Source: Chromera velia (taxonomy: Eukaryota > Sar > Chromeraceae). Taken from it: DNA of 15,000 nucleotides. Position 1 is the stretch's first letter, and each line of letters opens with the position of its first letter. The notes under the pieces were generated by a model. It was not told where the DNA came from and did not search any database. It saw only the letters and a program-made list of their open reading frames with translations. Shown here piece after piece: positions 1-8,742 of the stretch. Location: contig JAHBMJ010001742.1 in the NCBI GenBank assembly GCA_018398765.1, positions 1 through 15,000 on the forward strand, given 5' to 3'. The position numbers and the translations under genes are program-made.

Positions 1-100
1 CTCCTCCTCCTCCTCCTCCTCCTCCTCCTCCTTGCTCCATGCCTCTTCCTCCTCGTCCTGCTCCTCATCCTCCTCCTCCTCCCCCTCCTCCCTCCACTCG
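1..100. repeat. CTC/CCT microsatellite at left edge
   Basis: Uninterrupted CTC trinucleotides fill about 1-32, and an imperfect CTC/CCT-rich tract continues to about 100. On the minus strand an open frame from an ATG near 134 runs off the window edge as an acidic Glu-rich stretch after a Trp/Tyr-rich start. It could be the 5' part of a gene or just the translation of the repeat. I do not call it a gene. Confidence 0.85.
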
Positions 101-249
101 TACCAGCCCCACCCCTTGGCAATTTGCATCGCATAGCATCGTCCTCTTCAGCCGCCTTCACGTCGGCCCGAAACAGAAGCAACTAGTTTTTTTCAGCGGA
201 CAGATGGAGTGCAGGGGTGGCAGCCAGAACGGAGAAGAAAAAACAACAG

Positions 250-1626
250 CAGCAGGAACCCGATCCCCCCCAGAGATACTGGCACCAGCTCTGGTATGCG
301 GATAACGCATCCAATACCGGCTGGTTACGCCAGCTGCGAGCATGACTGTATAAGTTAGTCAAGAGGGGGCCCGCGGCAGGGTATGTAGGGGAGGTAGACA
401 AGTTAATCCTTGCAGTGCTCCCGCAATTTATACAGAAAGCCAAAGAGATTTTTGCAGAGTTCTCCGACCTGCAGATAGTAGAGAGGACGCGTCTCCTACG
501 GGGGTATGTAGGTATGGACGCACACAGAGAGAAATGAGTGCAGGAGAAGGTGAAGGAGTGGGCCAGAAACGTGGAGAGGGTCGCAACAGTAGCAAAATTT
601 GCCCCACACGAAGCATACGCAGCTTGTTCCAAATCCCTGCAACACAAATGGAAGTTTGTGGCGCAGGTAGTACCAGGGGCGGGGGGACAGATGGGGCAGC
701 TGGAAGGCATGATCAGAGACCGCCTCATCCCTGCCCTGATGAATGGACGACAGAACGGAGGGCCCCCCACCCAGTACGACGTGTAGCTGAGAGACGTTGC
801 CGCCCTCCCGGTCCGACTGGTAGCCCTAGACATTCCCAAACTCACTGAAACAGCAAACAGGGACTATAAAACATCAGCCACAGCCAGTGAAGTGATCACA
901 GAGGCCATCCTTCGCAGAAAGGACATAGACGTAGATGAGCACGTGAAAAGGGGGCAGAAGGTAAGGGCAGCCCACAAAAAAGCAGTAAAAGAAGCAGTAG
1001 AGAAGGGGTGGGAGAGGTTAGGCAGCCAGTCAGGGCAAGCAGCCAGTGAGGACCAGTGTGAGGAAGTCAGGCAGTCAAAAGAAAAGAGGCAGTCAGGATG
1101 GCTGACGGCCACCCCCCTGAAAGAACACGGAATGAATCTCAGCCCAGACGAATTCCGGGATGCGATGACAATCCGATATCAGGAGAGGGTAGGGGGGGAG
1201 AAGAGCAGATGTGAGGGATATGGGGGAAGGTGGAGTCTACAACATGCCTTTAACTGCCCAATAGGAGGACTGCCCACGCTGCAACATGATAAAGTCTAGC
1301 AGCGGAAGCATACCCCGCGGGAGCGGTTCATGCAAAGGAGCCAATCATTAGGGATCGAGGAAGGGGAGGTGCAGGGATGTCCGGCACTAAGGGGGAACTT
1401 CCAAGTCCGGGGGGCCTATGCTCCACGGAGGCTGGCAATTTTTGATACCAGGGTGATAAACCCACATGCCGTCTCGAGGGAGAAGGTGACCTGGACTTAA
1501 GCCCTCAAAGCAGCAACAGAAGAAAAGAAGAGGAAACATGGGCAGGCAAGCGTAGACAGAGGGTACGACTTCACCTCACTCGTGAGTGCGGTCGACGGGA
1601 CGATAGAGGGAGAGGCTAAGATGTTC
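250..1626 (+). pseudogene. Reverse-transcriptase retroelement ORF, left part (dead, interrupted)
   Basis: This is the 3' half of a retrotransposon polymerase gene. One frame can be followed from about 250 to 1626 with no frameshift. It starts near the catalytic motif WYADNAS (tyrosine codon at 295), a YxDD-type box with Asn in place of the second Asp. Next come segments typical of the C-terminal part of a family of retroelement RT proteins: KVKEWARNVERVATVAKF, PHEAYAACSKSLQHKW, IRDRLIPALM, GWLTATPLKEHGMNLS, DEFRDAMTIRY, a degenerate Cys/His knuckle ending LQHAFNCPIGG, and [15 protein letters not shown]. Stop codons lie at 343, 535, 784, 1297 and 1498, so it cannot make a full protein. It is cut at codon MF by the transposon starting at 1627 and resumes at 7249. 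I cannot decide between a LINE and another RT class without a search. The RT fingers and palm upstream of YADN are missing or unrecognisable. Confidence 0.8.
1623..1626. repeat. Target site duplication GTTC, left copy
   Basis: GTTC directly precedes the left inverted repeat and recurs directly after the right one at 7248-7251. Because the TIR edge could also be read as CGCATGC, a 2-bp TT duplication is an equivalent alternative. Both readings give the same empty site. Confidence 0.8.
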
Positions 1627-1818
1627 GCATGCCGGGGCCCGCCGGGTTCTTTTTTGTCCCCCCAAAGCGGCGCTTCGCCGCCGAAAACTCGACTGAACCA
1701 ACCAAGTGGCCTCCAGAGCTGAAAGTTGGGGGATTTCTTACCTATCCCACTCCCATCAATTCTATGGAACAGAATCTCTAGACTTCAACTATAGCCAGTG
1801 CACCAGCAGTTTCCTGTT
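1627..1818 (+). repeat. Left terminal inverted repeat
   Basis: About 192 bp matching the right end in inverted orientation, with scattered substitutions and one insertion/deletion around the pyrimidine run at 1648-1664. It holds a perfect hairpin GCGGCG-CTT-CGCCGC at 1667-1681, conserved in the right TIR. The most conserved block is roughly 1665-1740. The reading frame through it has no ATG until 1868. Confidence 0.9.
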
Positions 1819-1867
1819 TGTCAGTTTGTTTTTTGAAAAAAATTCGTGTCCGCTCCCTTCCGTCTCC

Positions 1868-3455
1868 ATGGCTGCTGAAAGTGTGGAGGTAGCCATCGCA
1901 GCAGTGAGGCAGTGCAGAAGCATATTTCCGGATGAAGGACCCATCACGGCCCTAATTTTAGCGTTGGAAGGAAAGTCGGCCCCCCCAGAAGAGAAGAAAG
2001 ACGGAGTCCTTAAATTGTTTGACTCGCTCCAATCGAAGATGACCAACTCTTTCTCTGTTTTATTCGAAAATCTGCTCTCGTCGACAATGCGGAGGCCTGA
2101 GTACGGGGCCAGGGAGGCTCCAAAAGAAATCCCAGGGCACTGGGTTGCGAGGGGCCGGGCCTTTTTTGACTTGTGCAAGGATGAATTCAATGAATTTCAC
2201 GATTCATTGAATTGGTTGTCCTACAGATTGTGCGTGTCGAACGGCCTCAAGTACTTCGCGTTGAAGTACCGAGTCCTTTCGCTCGCTACTTACCAGACGG
2301 ACATTCTGACGGGGTTCCTCGGACCTCACTACATGTGGAGGAGGGTCGTTCTGGGACTGGGGGAAGTAGATGCGTCAGCCGAGCAGGACGACATTCTGAA
2401 AAGTGATTCGATACATCTTTCTCCCCCAATGAAGCAGTGCTGGTCACACTGCGGAGGGGTGTTTGGACCGGGGAAACGGAAGAATGGGTGCATGGATGCA
2501 TGAGTGCATGAACAGATGGATGGACCCAGCCTGCCTGCCTTTACTTGCCTGCCTGCCTCTCTGCCCAGCTACCCGCCAGCCTGCCTGCCTGCCTTGCGTG
2601 CCTTGCCTGCCTGCCTGCCTGCCTTACCTTGCCAGGCTTGCCTGCCTGCCTGCCTGCCTGCCTTGCCTGTCTGCCTTGCCTGCCTACCTTGCCTGCCTAC
2701 CTTGTCTGCCTGCCTTGTCTGCCTGCCTGTCTGCCGGGCTGTTCGCCTGCCTGCCTGCCTGGTGATGGATGGAGGGATGAATGACTTGATGGTGTATGTG
2801 CGTCTCTGTGAGTGCAGAGGTGATTTGTGGAGTGGATTCCGTGCTCGACGTGACGGACGAGAGGATGCGTGCCTTGCTGACGACGAACTACAACCCCGAG
2901 GAGGAGGTGACCTCGGAGGAAGAAGGAGCGGAGGGAGGAGGGGGGAAGAAGAGAAAGCTGAAGAAAAGGTAGCCCCGAAATGATGCAAAGAGGCGGAAGG
3001 CAATGGAACGCCTCCTCAAGATGGAGGCCATCCAATTCAGGATAGCTATGGAGCGCCCCTGCGTTGTCCGTCTGAGGGGAAAGGCGATCCAGGGTGTGCT
3101 GCCTAGGTTGCAGGTCGATGCCGTCTTCAACCGATGGTTCGGAGTGGAGGGGGGGGTAGCAAGATGGCTCCTTCGTCCTTCTATTTACATGTCGTTCAGC
3201 AGCAGCAGGGTGGGGTTGGCATCCCTTCACCTGGTGTATGATGTCCCAGACAACCCTGCAGCAATGGAGCGGGTGACGTTTGTGGCCTCTTCTTCTTCCT
3301 CTGCTGGACTAGCAGCTGCAGCAGCGGCTGCAGCAGGAGCAGGTGTCCTTCAGGTGGCTTGGAGTGGGCCGCCACTCCCTTTTCAGCCTTCGGCGCCCGC
3401 AGAGGATTCGGCCGATGACGGACAGGATAAAGTCTACTTTGATTTTGATGTTTGA
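1868..3455 (+). CDS. Transposon gene A, unknown protein, two exons, one in-frame TAG
   Basis: No family recognised. Exon 1 opens at the first in-frame ATG (1868, MAAESVEVAIAAVRQC) just inside the left TIR and stays open to 2503. The real exon probably ends near 2402 (A|GTGATT) or 2458, because what follows is a CTGC/CCTG repeat. The acceptor is probably GTGCAG ending at 2817. With donor 2402 the phases agree and give ILK-K-VICGVDSV. Exon 2 has an acidic stretch (NPEEEVTSEEEGAEG), a strongly basic NLS-like run (GGKKRKLKKR), an in-frame TAG at 2970-2972, more basic residues (RNDAKRRKAMERLL), an aliphatic/aromatic C-terminal domain, a Ser/Ala run and the terminal stop after YFDFDV at 3455. Coding character is the same on both sides of the TAG. 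It converges on gene B within the same transposon, so a DNA-binding or accessory role is inferred only. Without the TAG it would encode about 390 residues. Confidence 0.5.
2521..2762 (+). repeat. CTGC/CCTG/CCTT tandem repeat in gene A intron
   Basis: About 240 bp of imperfect four-base units (CTGC, CCTG, with CCTT interruptions). It separates two coding-like segments of gene A and reads as Cys-Leu-Pro repeats in all frames, so it is best taken as an intron body and not as protein. The proposed acceptor is at 2817. Confidence 0.85.
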
Positions 3456-3823
3456 GTCATTGAGGTTTGAGGTTTGATTTTAAACAAAAAACCGCTCATT
3501 TAAATTCTATTTTAAATTTTAATTTATGCTTAAAGTATACTTATAATTTAAATTCTTTTTGATCGAAGTATAAAATTTAAACTGAGAAATTCTAGTTTGA
3601 AATATAGTTGACGGTTAATGTATTTCATTTAAATTATAGTTTATATGTTTTATGTATACTTTATTTACTGATTTATAAATTCTAGTTAAAAATATAGTTG
3701 ACGGTCGATATCAATGCTATGCTATGCTACGCAAATATACGTCACCTGAATCTACTTAATTTAAATTAGAGTTTAAATGACTTAAAATTTAATGCTTAAA
3801 ATTTATATGCTATTAATTTTTTT
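3456..3823. other. AT-rich spacer between convergent transposon genes, with a direct repeat
   Basis: This 368-bp segment is very A+T rich, in contrast to the genes on either side, and carries many TTTAAATT-like palindromes. An imperfect direct repeat of about 32 bp occurs at 3588-3619 and 3678-3709, sharing AATTCTAGTT and AATATAGTTGACGGT. It probably serves as the 3' untranslated and polyadenylation region of both genes. No ORF is supported. Confidence 0.7.
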
Positions 3824-4764
3824 TTACATGTTTTCATCTTGGTTCTGAACGTCTTCAACGAAATTAAGCTCAACAGATATGTCTAAATCGGCATCGGAAT
3901 CAGCTTCACTCTCTGACGAGAGGTCTTCCTTCTCACCTAGTGCAAGCATTAATTCAAGGCGGGAAGCGGTCCGCGCCTCTGTCCTTCTGTCGGCGGTACT
4001 GGAAGCCGACAGGGTTTGCAAGAGATGGCCAGTCACTAGCCGACGGCCCATATCTAGGTCTCTTCCCTCCCACTTTCCCGTTGGGGCCTTTGTGCCAAAT
4101 GAACCATGACTTGAGGCGCCTTTTGATGAAAAGGCCTCCTTGATGACCCGGTTGAAGGCTTCATGAGCCTATATATTGAAAACCCTCCCATAAGACCCCC
4201 TCGTTCTCAGCCAATACCAGGCATGCTCAAGCCTGTGGAAGATTGGCTACCGAAATCAGTGTGTCTGTGTTGATCAGGATGCTGTCCCTCCAAAGAGAGT
4301 TCATCTCGTACAGGACTTTCCGTCCGCACTGCTTGCCCTCCTCGTTTGGCTCGAGAGGGCAGTTGCACTCATGACGGCAAAGGGGCTGGATCTTGGCTTT
4401 CTTTGTCTCCTCTCCCTCTTTCCTTTTCGCTTCCTCCTCTTCCTCACAGGGGGGGGGAATTTCGTCCCCCTCTTCTGTATTCAGCTTAGCCTCACTCGCA
4501 GAGGACCCCCCCCCTTGCCTGCATTCCTGACACACGCAGGCACTTCTCCACATGGTCGTGCAAAAACGGCGAATGCAGATGAATTCTGCCGCACGTATCG
4601 CAAGGTGGAGGACATCGGGCCAGACCTCTTTGATCCATGAGGGCCACCGCCACGGCCCTACGCTGCCTTTGCAGACCCATCGGTAGCAATCTGTCGAGTG
4701 CTTTCCGGAACATGCGCAGCCTGCATTGAACTGACCACACACACACACATACACACACACACAT

Positions 4765-4827
<63 letters not shown>

Positions 4828-5486
4828 CCCACTTTTGCATCGTGGCTTTGACATGTCCTCGTCGGGGCCGAGTCAGGGGGTGGAGGGTCCAAGTAGGACC
4901 TGGTTGGTCTTCGGGGGTTGAAGTTGGCATCCTTCGGAACCCACTTCTCGAGCCCCTTGAGGGTCTGCATCTCTTTGTCATTCTGAAAACAGTTGCCGCA
5001 GGACGCAGCGCAACTCGCCCCCGCATGTCCCTTTCCCTTGAGTTCAGCGCTCTGGTCTGCGGTCCCGTGGAATTCTATCTGCATGCAGAGAGAGAAAAAG
5101 AAACAGGAGAATTATTATGGGATAGAGTGAGAGAGAGAAAGAGGGGAAGGGAGCGGAAGGGAGGGGCGGGGAGACCAACCTTGACAGTTTTTCCTGCGTG
5201 TGGGCCTTTTTGAAGAACGATCCCGGTCGTCGAGAGAAGGGTCCCCCCAGTCTTGATCTCTGGGGCCTCGAAGAGGGAGGTGATGGTGTTGACGTTCTCC
5301 TACCAATTAGCAATGCCAAGGCAGCAAGAGAGATCAACTCTATACAGTGCCTCGTTTGGGACACAGAGGGGCCGCATCATGAGTGAAACACACCCGCCCC
5401 CTGCACATACACACACACACACACATACAATTTTGTGCAGGGGTCAAGTTGCGAGCGGTTGCGAGGGTAACACAAACTGGAAACAG

Positions 5487-5528
<42 letters not shown>

Positions 5529-6958
5529 ACACACACACACAGACACACATGCATACACACACACACACACATACATACAGAGAAAGAGAGAGAGAGAGAG
5601 AGAGAGACCAACCGTCAGCCAGGCCAGACCCAGAGGAGCCATCGATGGAGACAACCCACTCTTGGCCGATGACTCCTTCTTCTGAGAGGTCCACGTTGGT
5701 AGAGAAGTATTCCCCCCCCCACTCATCTTCCATCAGAAGCCGTATGTAGTCTGCAGGATTGACTGTGAATGCAGCAAAATATTCTCCCCCTTCCCTCCTT
5801 GTCTTTCTCCTTCAATTTTTTTGCCACCTCCCCAACCAACTTGGAGCACGGTCGGAAGAACCCCTGCTCGCGAAGCTTCTTTTGCAAGTCACACAGGGGC
5901 CCAAACATATCCTTGGGGTCTGGAACAACCTCGAACCCCAGAAACCTTCTCAGCCTCCCCAACTTTGTCCGGGTCAGGCCATTGCGCAGACAATAGTCGA
6001 GCCAATCGGCTGGAGTTCTCTTCCATTTCTTGTGGAGCCAGAAATTCAGATTCTTCGCCTGCTTGCTCTTGATCTTGCACATCTTGTTCAACCCCCTCAC
6101 TCTCTCAAATCTCTTTTTGATGTGAAGGGGCATGTCTGCTCTTTTTTCCCTCTCTGTATCTATGAAACGATACCCCCCTTGCTGTGTGTTCTCTGCAATC
6201 TTCTCGGTCAATTCCATTTCTTTGATGGAGGAGGCCTTGCACGCGGTCGAAGCAAAGGCCGATGTGAGGCCTTCTGCACGCTCTTCTGCGGGCAGGCCTT
6301 TCAGCCCATACAGGTCATCCACTAGCCCAACCACTGCGGTCGTCTTGTCGGCCAATTTTTCTGCACCCTTCCCTGACCTCTCATAGTCTTGGGGGTCAAG
6401 GATAGGCGCTCCATGGAAGGACGGGGCGTCCCGACAACTGTCGAGCTTCTCAATCATGTTGGCCCGATTTCGGCGGCCGTTCTCGTAGCTGCCGTTAGCA
6501 GCGTCGGGGTCCTCCTCGGGAATAGGAAGCAAGGGAGCTGCAGAGGAAAGCGCATCTACGGCCTCTTTGTACTTGTCATGAAGGGGCCAAGACGGGGCAT
6601 CAGATGTAAATCGCTTCATAACCTGCCCCCAATATACCTCCGGCTGCTCACTCATCCGTCTCTTCCTTTTATGCTGCTCTTGTTGATGGGCATCTCGCTC
6701 CTGCTGTTGCTGTTTGGTCCGCACTGCAGTGAAAGGCGGCATTTCTCTGTCCCTATAGGCCTTGATGGCCTCTAGCCCTGCTATGTGGCGGGGCTTTTCC
6801 AATGCAGGAGACGAACCGCATATGGTTGAGACAAGGTTGGTACAGTACTCTCCTAAGGGTACATATCTGTCCTTCAGACCTTCTGCTTCTGCTCTTGTGG
6901 GTCTCCTTCCCACTCTTTTATGCCCCTTCGAAGATTTGGGCGGTGGGAGCGGTGGCAT
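3824..6958 (-). CDS. Transposon gene B: probable DDE-type transposase, five exons, damaged
   Basis: Exons were deduced by reading frame and GT/AG sites: 6958-5613, 5400-5180, 5078-4829, 4730-4251 and 4168-3824. All phases agree, giving about 879 codons. The start is the first ATG (6956-6958, MPPLPPPKSSKGHKR), as the open frame above it has only a GTG. Residues about 1-400 are a basic, helical N-terminal part with no recognised domain. VVSIDGSSGSG gives candidate D439. GTADQSAELKGKGHAG gives D530, followed by C545, C549 and C552, a pattern seen after the second Asp in several eukaryotic DDE transposases. A C2HC zinc finger lies at C649, C652, H665, C669. AHEAFNRVIKEAF gives candidate catalytic E768. 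The C-terminus is acidic. Damage: an extra G in the run at 5786-5790, an extra G at 4506-4514, and an in-frame TAG at 5300-5302 (codon 482). Homopolymer shifts might be assembly errors. The DDE assignment is my inference from spacing and local motifs and needs a profile search. Confidence 0.68.
4731..4828 (-). repeat. Gene B intron 3 built of CT then TG dinucleotides
   Basis: On the coding strand the intron starts GTCTCT, runs through about 20 bp of CT, then about 70 bp of TG, and ends GTGTGGTCAG. Donor phase 1 and acceptor phase join DAKV to VQCRL, so splicing here keeps the frame leading into the zinc finger. The intron is 98 bp. Confidence 0.75.
5401..5612 (-). repeat. Gene B intron 1 with CT and TG microsatellites
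   Basis: The intron begins GTTGGTCTCTCT (same donor context as intron 2, GTTGGTCTCC), then CT and TG repeats, a short non-repetitive island at 5429-5476, a second TG run, and the acceptor TATGTGCAG. The 48-bp island is open in phase and flanked by AG and GT, so it could be an optional exon. The second intron would then be only 28 bp, and I prefer one 212-bp intron. Confidence 0.65.
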
Positions 6959-7042
6959 CGCGGCTTGCAACACGGCTCAGTCTGGAACTGAGCTCAAACA
7001 ACAGTGAACAACACCTCAGAAATAAAAGTCTATACACATTGC
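6959..7042 (-). promoter_or_regulatory. Leader region of gene B between right TIR and start codon
   Basis: Eighty-four bases separate the end of the inverted repeat from the gene B ATG. The gene A start lies at a similar distance (about 50 bases) from the left TIR. Promoters for both genes are therefore probably inside the TIRs. No TATA box or other element is evident. Confidence 0.35.
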
Positions 7043-7247
7043 TAAATAGGAAACTGCTAGTGCAGAGGCTATAGGTTAAGTCTGCAAATTCTGTTCCACA
7101 GAATTGATGAGGGTGGGATGGGTGAGAAATCCCCCAACTTTCAGCTCTGGAGGCCACTTGGTTGGTTCAGTTGAGTTTTCGGCGGCGAAGCGCCGCCTAC
7201 ATATGGGCGGGGGGGGGTAAAAAGGAACCCGGCGGGCCCCGGCATGC
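7043..7247 (-). repeat. Right terminal inverted repeat
   Basis: Inverted copy of 1627-1818. It contains the same GC hairpin at 7181-7197 (GGCGGCG-AAG-CGCCGCC) and a C/G run with a short insertion (7198-7220) absent from the left copy. Substitutions between the two TIRs are common outside the central block, suggesting the insertion is not very recent. Confidence 0.9.
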
Positions 7248-7248
7248 G

Positions 7249-7532
<284 letters not shown>

Positions 7533-7540
7533 GCAGTAAC
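7533..7540. repeat. 8-bp target duplication GCAGTAAC, left copy
   Basis: GCAGTAAC lies immediately left of the hAT-type element and is repeated exactly at 8743-8750. Confidence 0.88.
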
Positions 7541-7554
7541 TAGTGCTAGGAAAA

Positions 7555-7637
7555 GGTTCAAGGTTCAAGATTCAAGGTTCACTTCGAAGTAATGAACCTG
7601 AATCAGGTTCAAAAACAGGTTTAAAAACAGGTTCACT
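7555..7637 (+). repeat. Left subterminal GGTTCA cluster of the hAT-type element
   Basis: Several copies of GGTTCA (variants GATTCA, GGTTTA) plus inverted TGAACC occur within about 80 bp of the left end, including CAGGTTCAAAAACAGG units. This is typical of hAT subterminal binding-site arrays. Confidence 0.75.
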
Positions 7638-8637
7638 TGTAATTAATAGAAACCTCATTTTTTCATGTTATTTTATGCCTTTAAATTAGGCTTCGATGCA
7701 TTTTTAGAACGTTTTATTATAGAATCTATGCCTTAGTAGTGTTTTTAAATAGTTTAAATCAATATTTACGCTCAGATTAGGTGCTAGTCTCAAGTTATTC
7801 ACTATTTATAGTCGAAAATTAGTAATCAAAAAAGCCTGAAAAGACTGGAAAATGCCATAATTAAATTTATATGATCGTATCAATCATGACAATTTAGTCA
7901 ACATAAGACCATCACAGCGTTTCTTTCTTTCTTTCATCTGCTCACCGATTGCCCTGCGGCCTCCGCTCCCCCCCCTAGTCCCCCCCTCTCTCTCCGTGCA
8001 CCGCTGCCTCTTTGACCTGCTGCTCCTGGCCCGGCCTGTTACCCCCCCCCTGGGCCTTTGCTCCCCCCCATAGCCCCCACCGCCCCCAGCTACCGCGGGT
8101 GGCACCCAAACATCTGGGTTTGCATTCGTTCCACCCTTTTATCACACAAAATCGGATTGAAACTCTGTTTTCGAATACTCATCAGTGCACCCGATCATGT
8201 GAATTGGCAATATTGTGTCACCTGCTTTGTACTTTGTATGAGGAGTAACATTCTTGTTCAACCCCCCTCTTGTCCACTTCGGAACCTGCCCGGTGTTGTA
8301 CTCAGTCCCCATGCCAGTGTCGTGCAGACTGCTGTCAAACAAACTCTATACTTCCTCATTCTTTCAGTGGAGACTGTCCGTTTTGATGCGCGGCCTTGCA
8401 AGTGGAAAACTTGGTAAGTCATGTGTACTTCTTCACTTCTGTAACCGTCAGCATAAGTTTTCATACTGACATATGATACTGACATATGCTGATATACGTC
8501 TGTCCGACATAATAGATTGAACCGGCTGGGGACAGTTGCTGTGCGCGCGGCTCCGGCTCCTTATTTCAGCTATATCGGCCGTGGACGGCGCGGGCCTGGC
8601 GGGCCTTATGCTAGTGGCCGCGCGTCTGGCCTCCAAA

Positions 8638-8735
8638 ACAGGTTCAAAACAGGTTCAACAGGTTCAACAGGTTCAAAACAGGCTCAACAGGTTCACTTTT
8701 TCAGATTTGAACCTTTTCTCAATGAACCTTTTCCC
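8638..8735 (+). repeat. Right subterminal GGTTCA cluster of the hAT-type element
   Basis: At least five direct ACAGGTTCA units, a GGCTCA variant, then inverted TTGAACC and ATGAACC close to the right end. It mirrors the left cluster at 7555-7637. Confidence 0.75.
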
Positions 8736-8742
8736 AGCCCTA

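Larger units (their letters stand above)
1627..7247. mobile_element. DNA transposon, 5621 bp, long TIRs, two convergent genes
   Basis: The ends are inverted copies of each other: 1627-1818 matches the reverse complement of 7043-7247, starting GCATGCCGGGGCCCGCCGGG on both sides. A 4-bp duplication GTTC flanks it. The outside sequences rejoin into one continuous reading frame of the interrupted reverse-transcriptase relic (AAG ATG TTC TTG AAG AGG across the junction), which is strong evidence for insertion of this exact unit. Inside are two converging genes, A (+) and B (-), separated by an AT-rich 368-bp spacer. Gene B has features of a DDE transposase, so the element looks like a once-autonomous cut-and-paste transposon. 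The superfamily is unresolved: 4-bp duplications occur in several, including Kolobok (TTAA only), Sola and Academ, but the ends and target here do not obviously match these. Confidence 0.9.
7541..8742. mobile_element. Non-autonomous hAT-type DNA transposon, 1202 bp
   Basis: The left end TAGTGCTAGGAAAAGGTTC and the right end, read in reverse complement as TAGGGCTGGGAAAAGGTTC, differ at two positions. They fit the hAT end pattern (T/C)A(A/G)NG. The flanks are a perfect 8-bp duplication, the hallmark of hAT insertion. Both ends carry clustered GGTTCA/TGAACC hexamers, consistent with subterminal transposase-binding repeats. No frame inside resembles a transposase, dimerisation domain or zinc finger, so it would need to be moved in trans. 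The interior has an AT-rich left half (7640-7900), a C-rich tract (7960-8100) and a GC-rich right part (8520-8630) that may be captured or unrelated DNA. Confidence 0.87.

Noticed and set aside
1-134. Minus-strand acidic partial ORF running off the left edge
   Set aside because: Mostly repeat-encoded Glu. Only the short Trp/Tyr-rich start is non-repetitive, which is too little to support a gene.
195-235. GATGGAGTGCAGGGGTGG as a remnant of the RT DGVQQG motif
   Set aside because: Different frame from YADN and too close to it. Would need both a frameshift and a deletion.
183-845. 220-residue minus-strand frame opposite the retroelement
   Set aside because: Antisense to the RT-like frame, which has recognisable family motifs. 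The minus frame has none.
1706-1867. A shared protein leader encoded by both TIRs ([11 protein letters not shown]... from 1708 and from 7157 on the other strand)
   Set aside because: Both would have to start at GTG, the right-hand copy is out of frame with gene B, and the similarity is explained by the inverted repeat itself.
2520-2765. Cys-Leu-Pro-rich proteins in all three frames
   Set aside because: Artefact of the CTGC/CCTG repeat. Present in every frame and lying between two coding segments of gene A.
4700-5670. His/Thr-rich plus-strand and Cys/Val-rich minus-strand ORFs over CA/TG and GA/CT tracts
   Set aside because: Translations of dinucleotide repeats that sit inside gene B introns.
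5759-6775. Long plus-strand frames opposite gene B exon 1
   Set aside because: Antisense shadows. The minus-strand frame is longer, links through splice sites and has the motif order.
8058-8417. 119-residue frame inside the hAT-type element as its transposase
   Set aside because: No hAT motifs, and composition follows the C-rich tract. It is not coding by any sign I can see.
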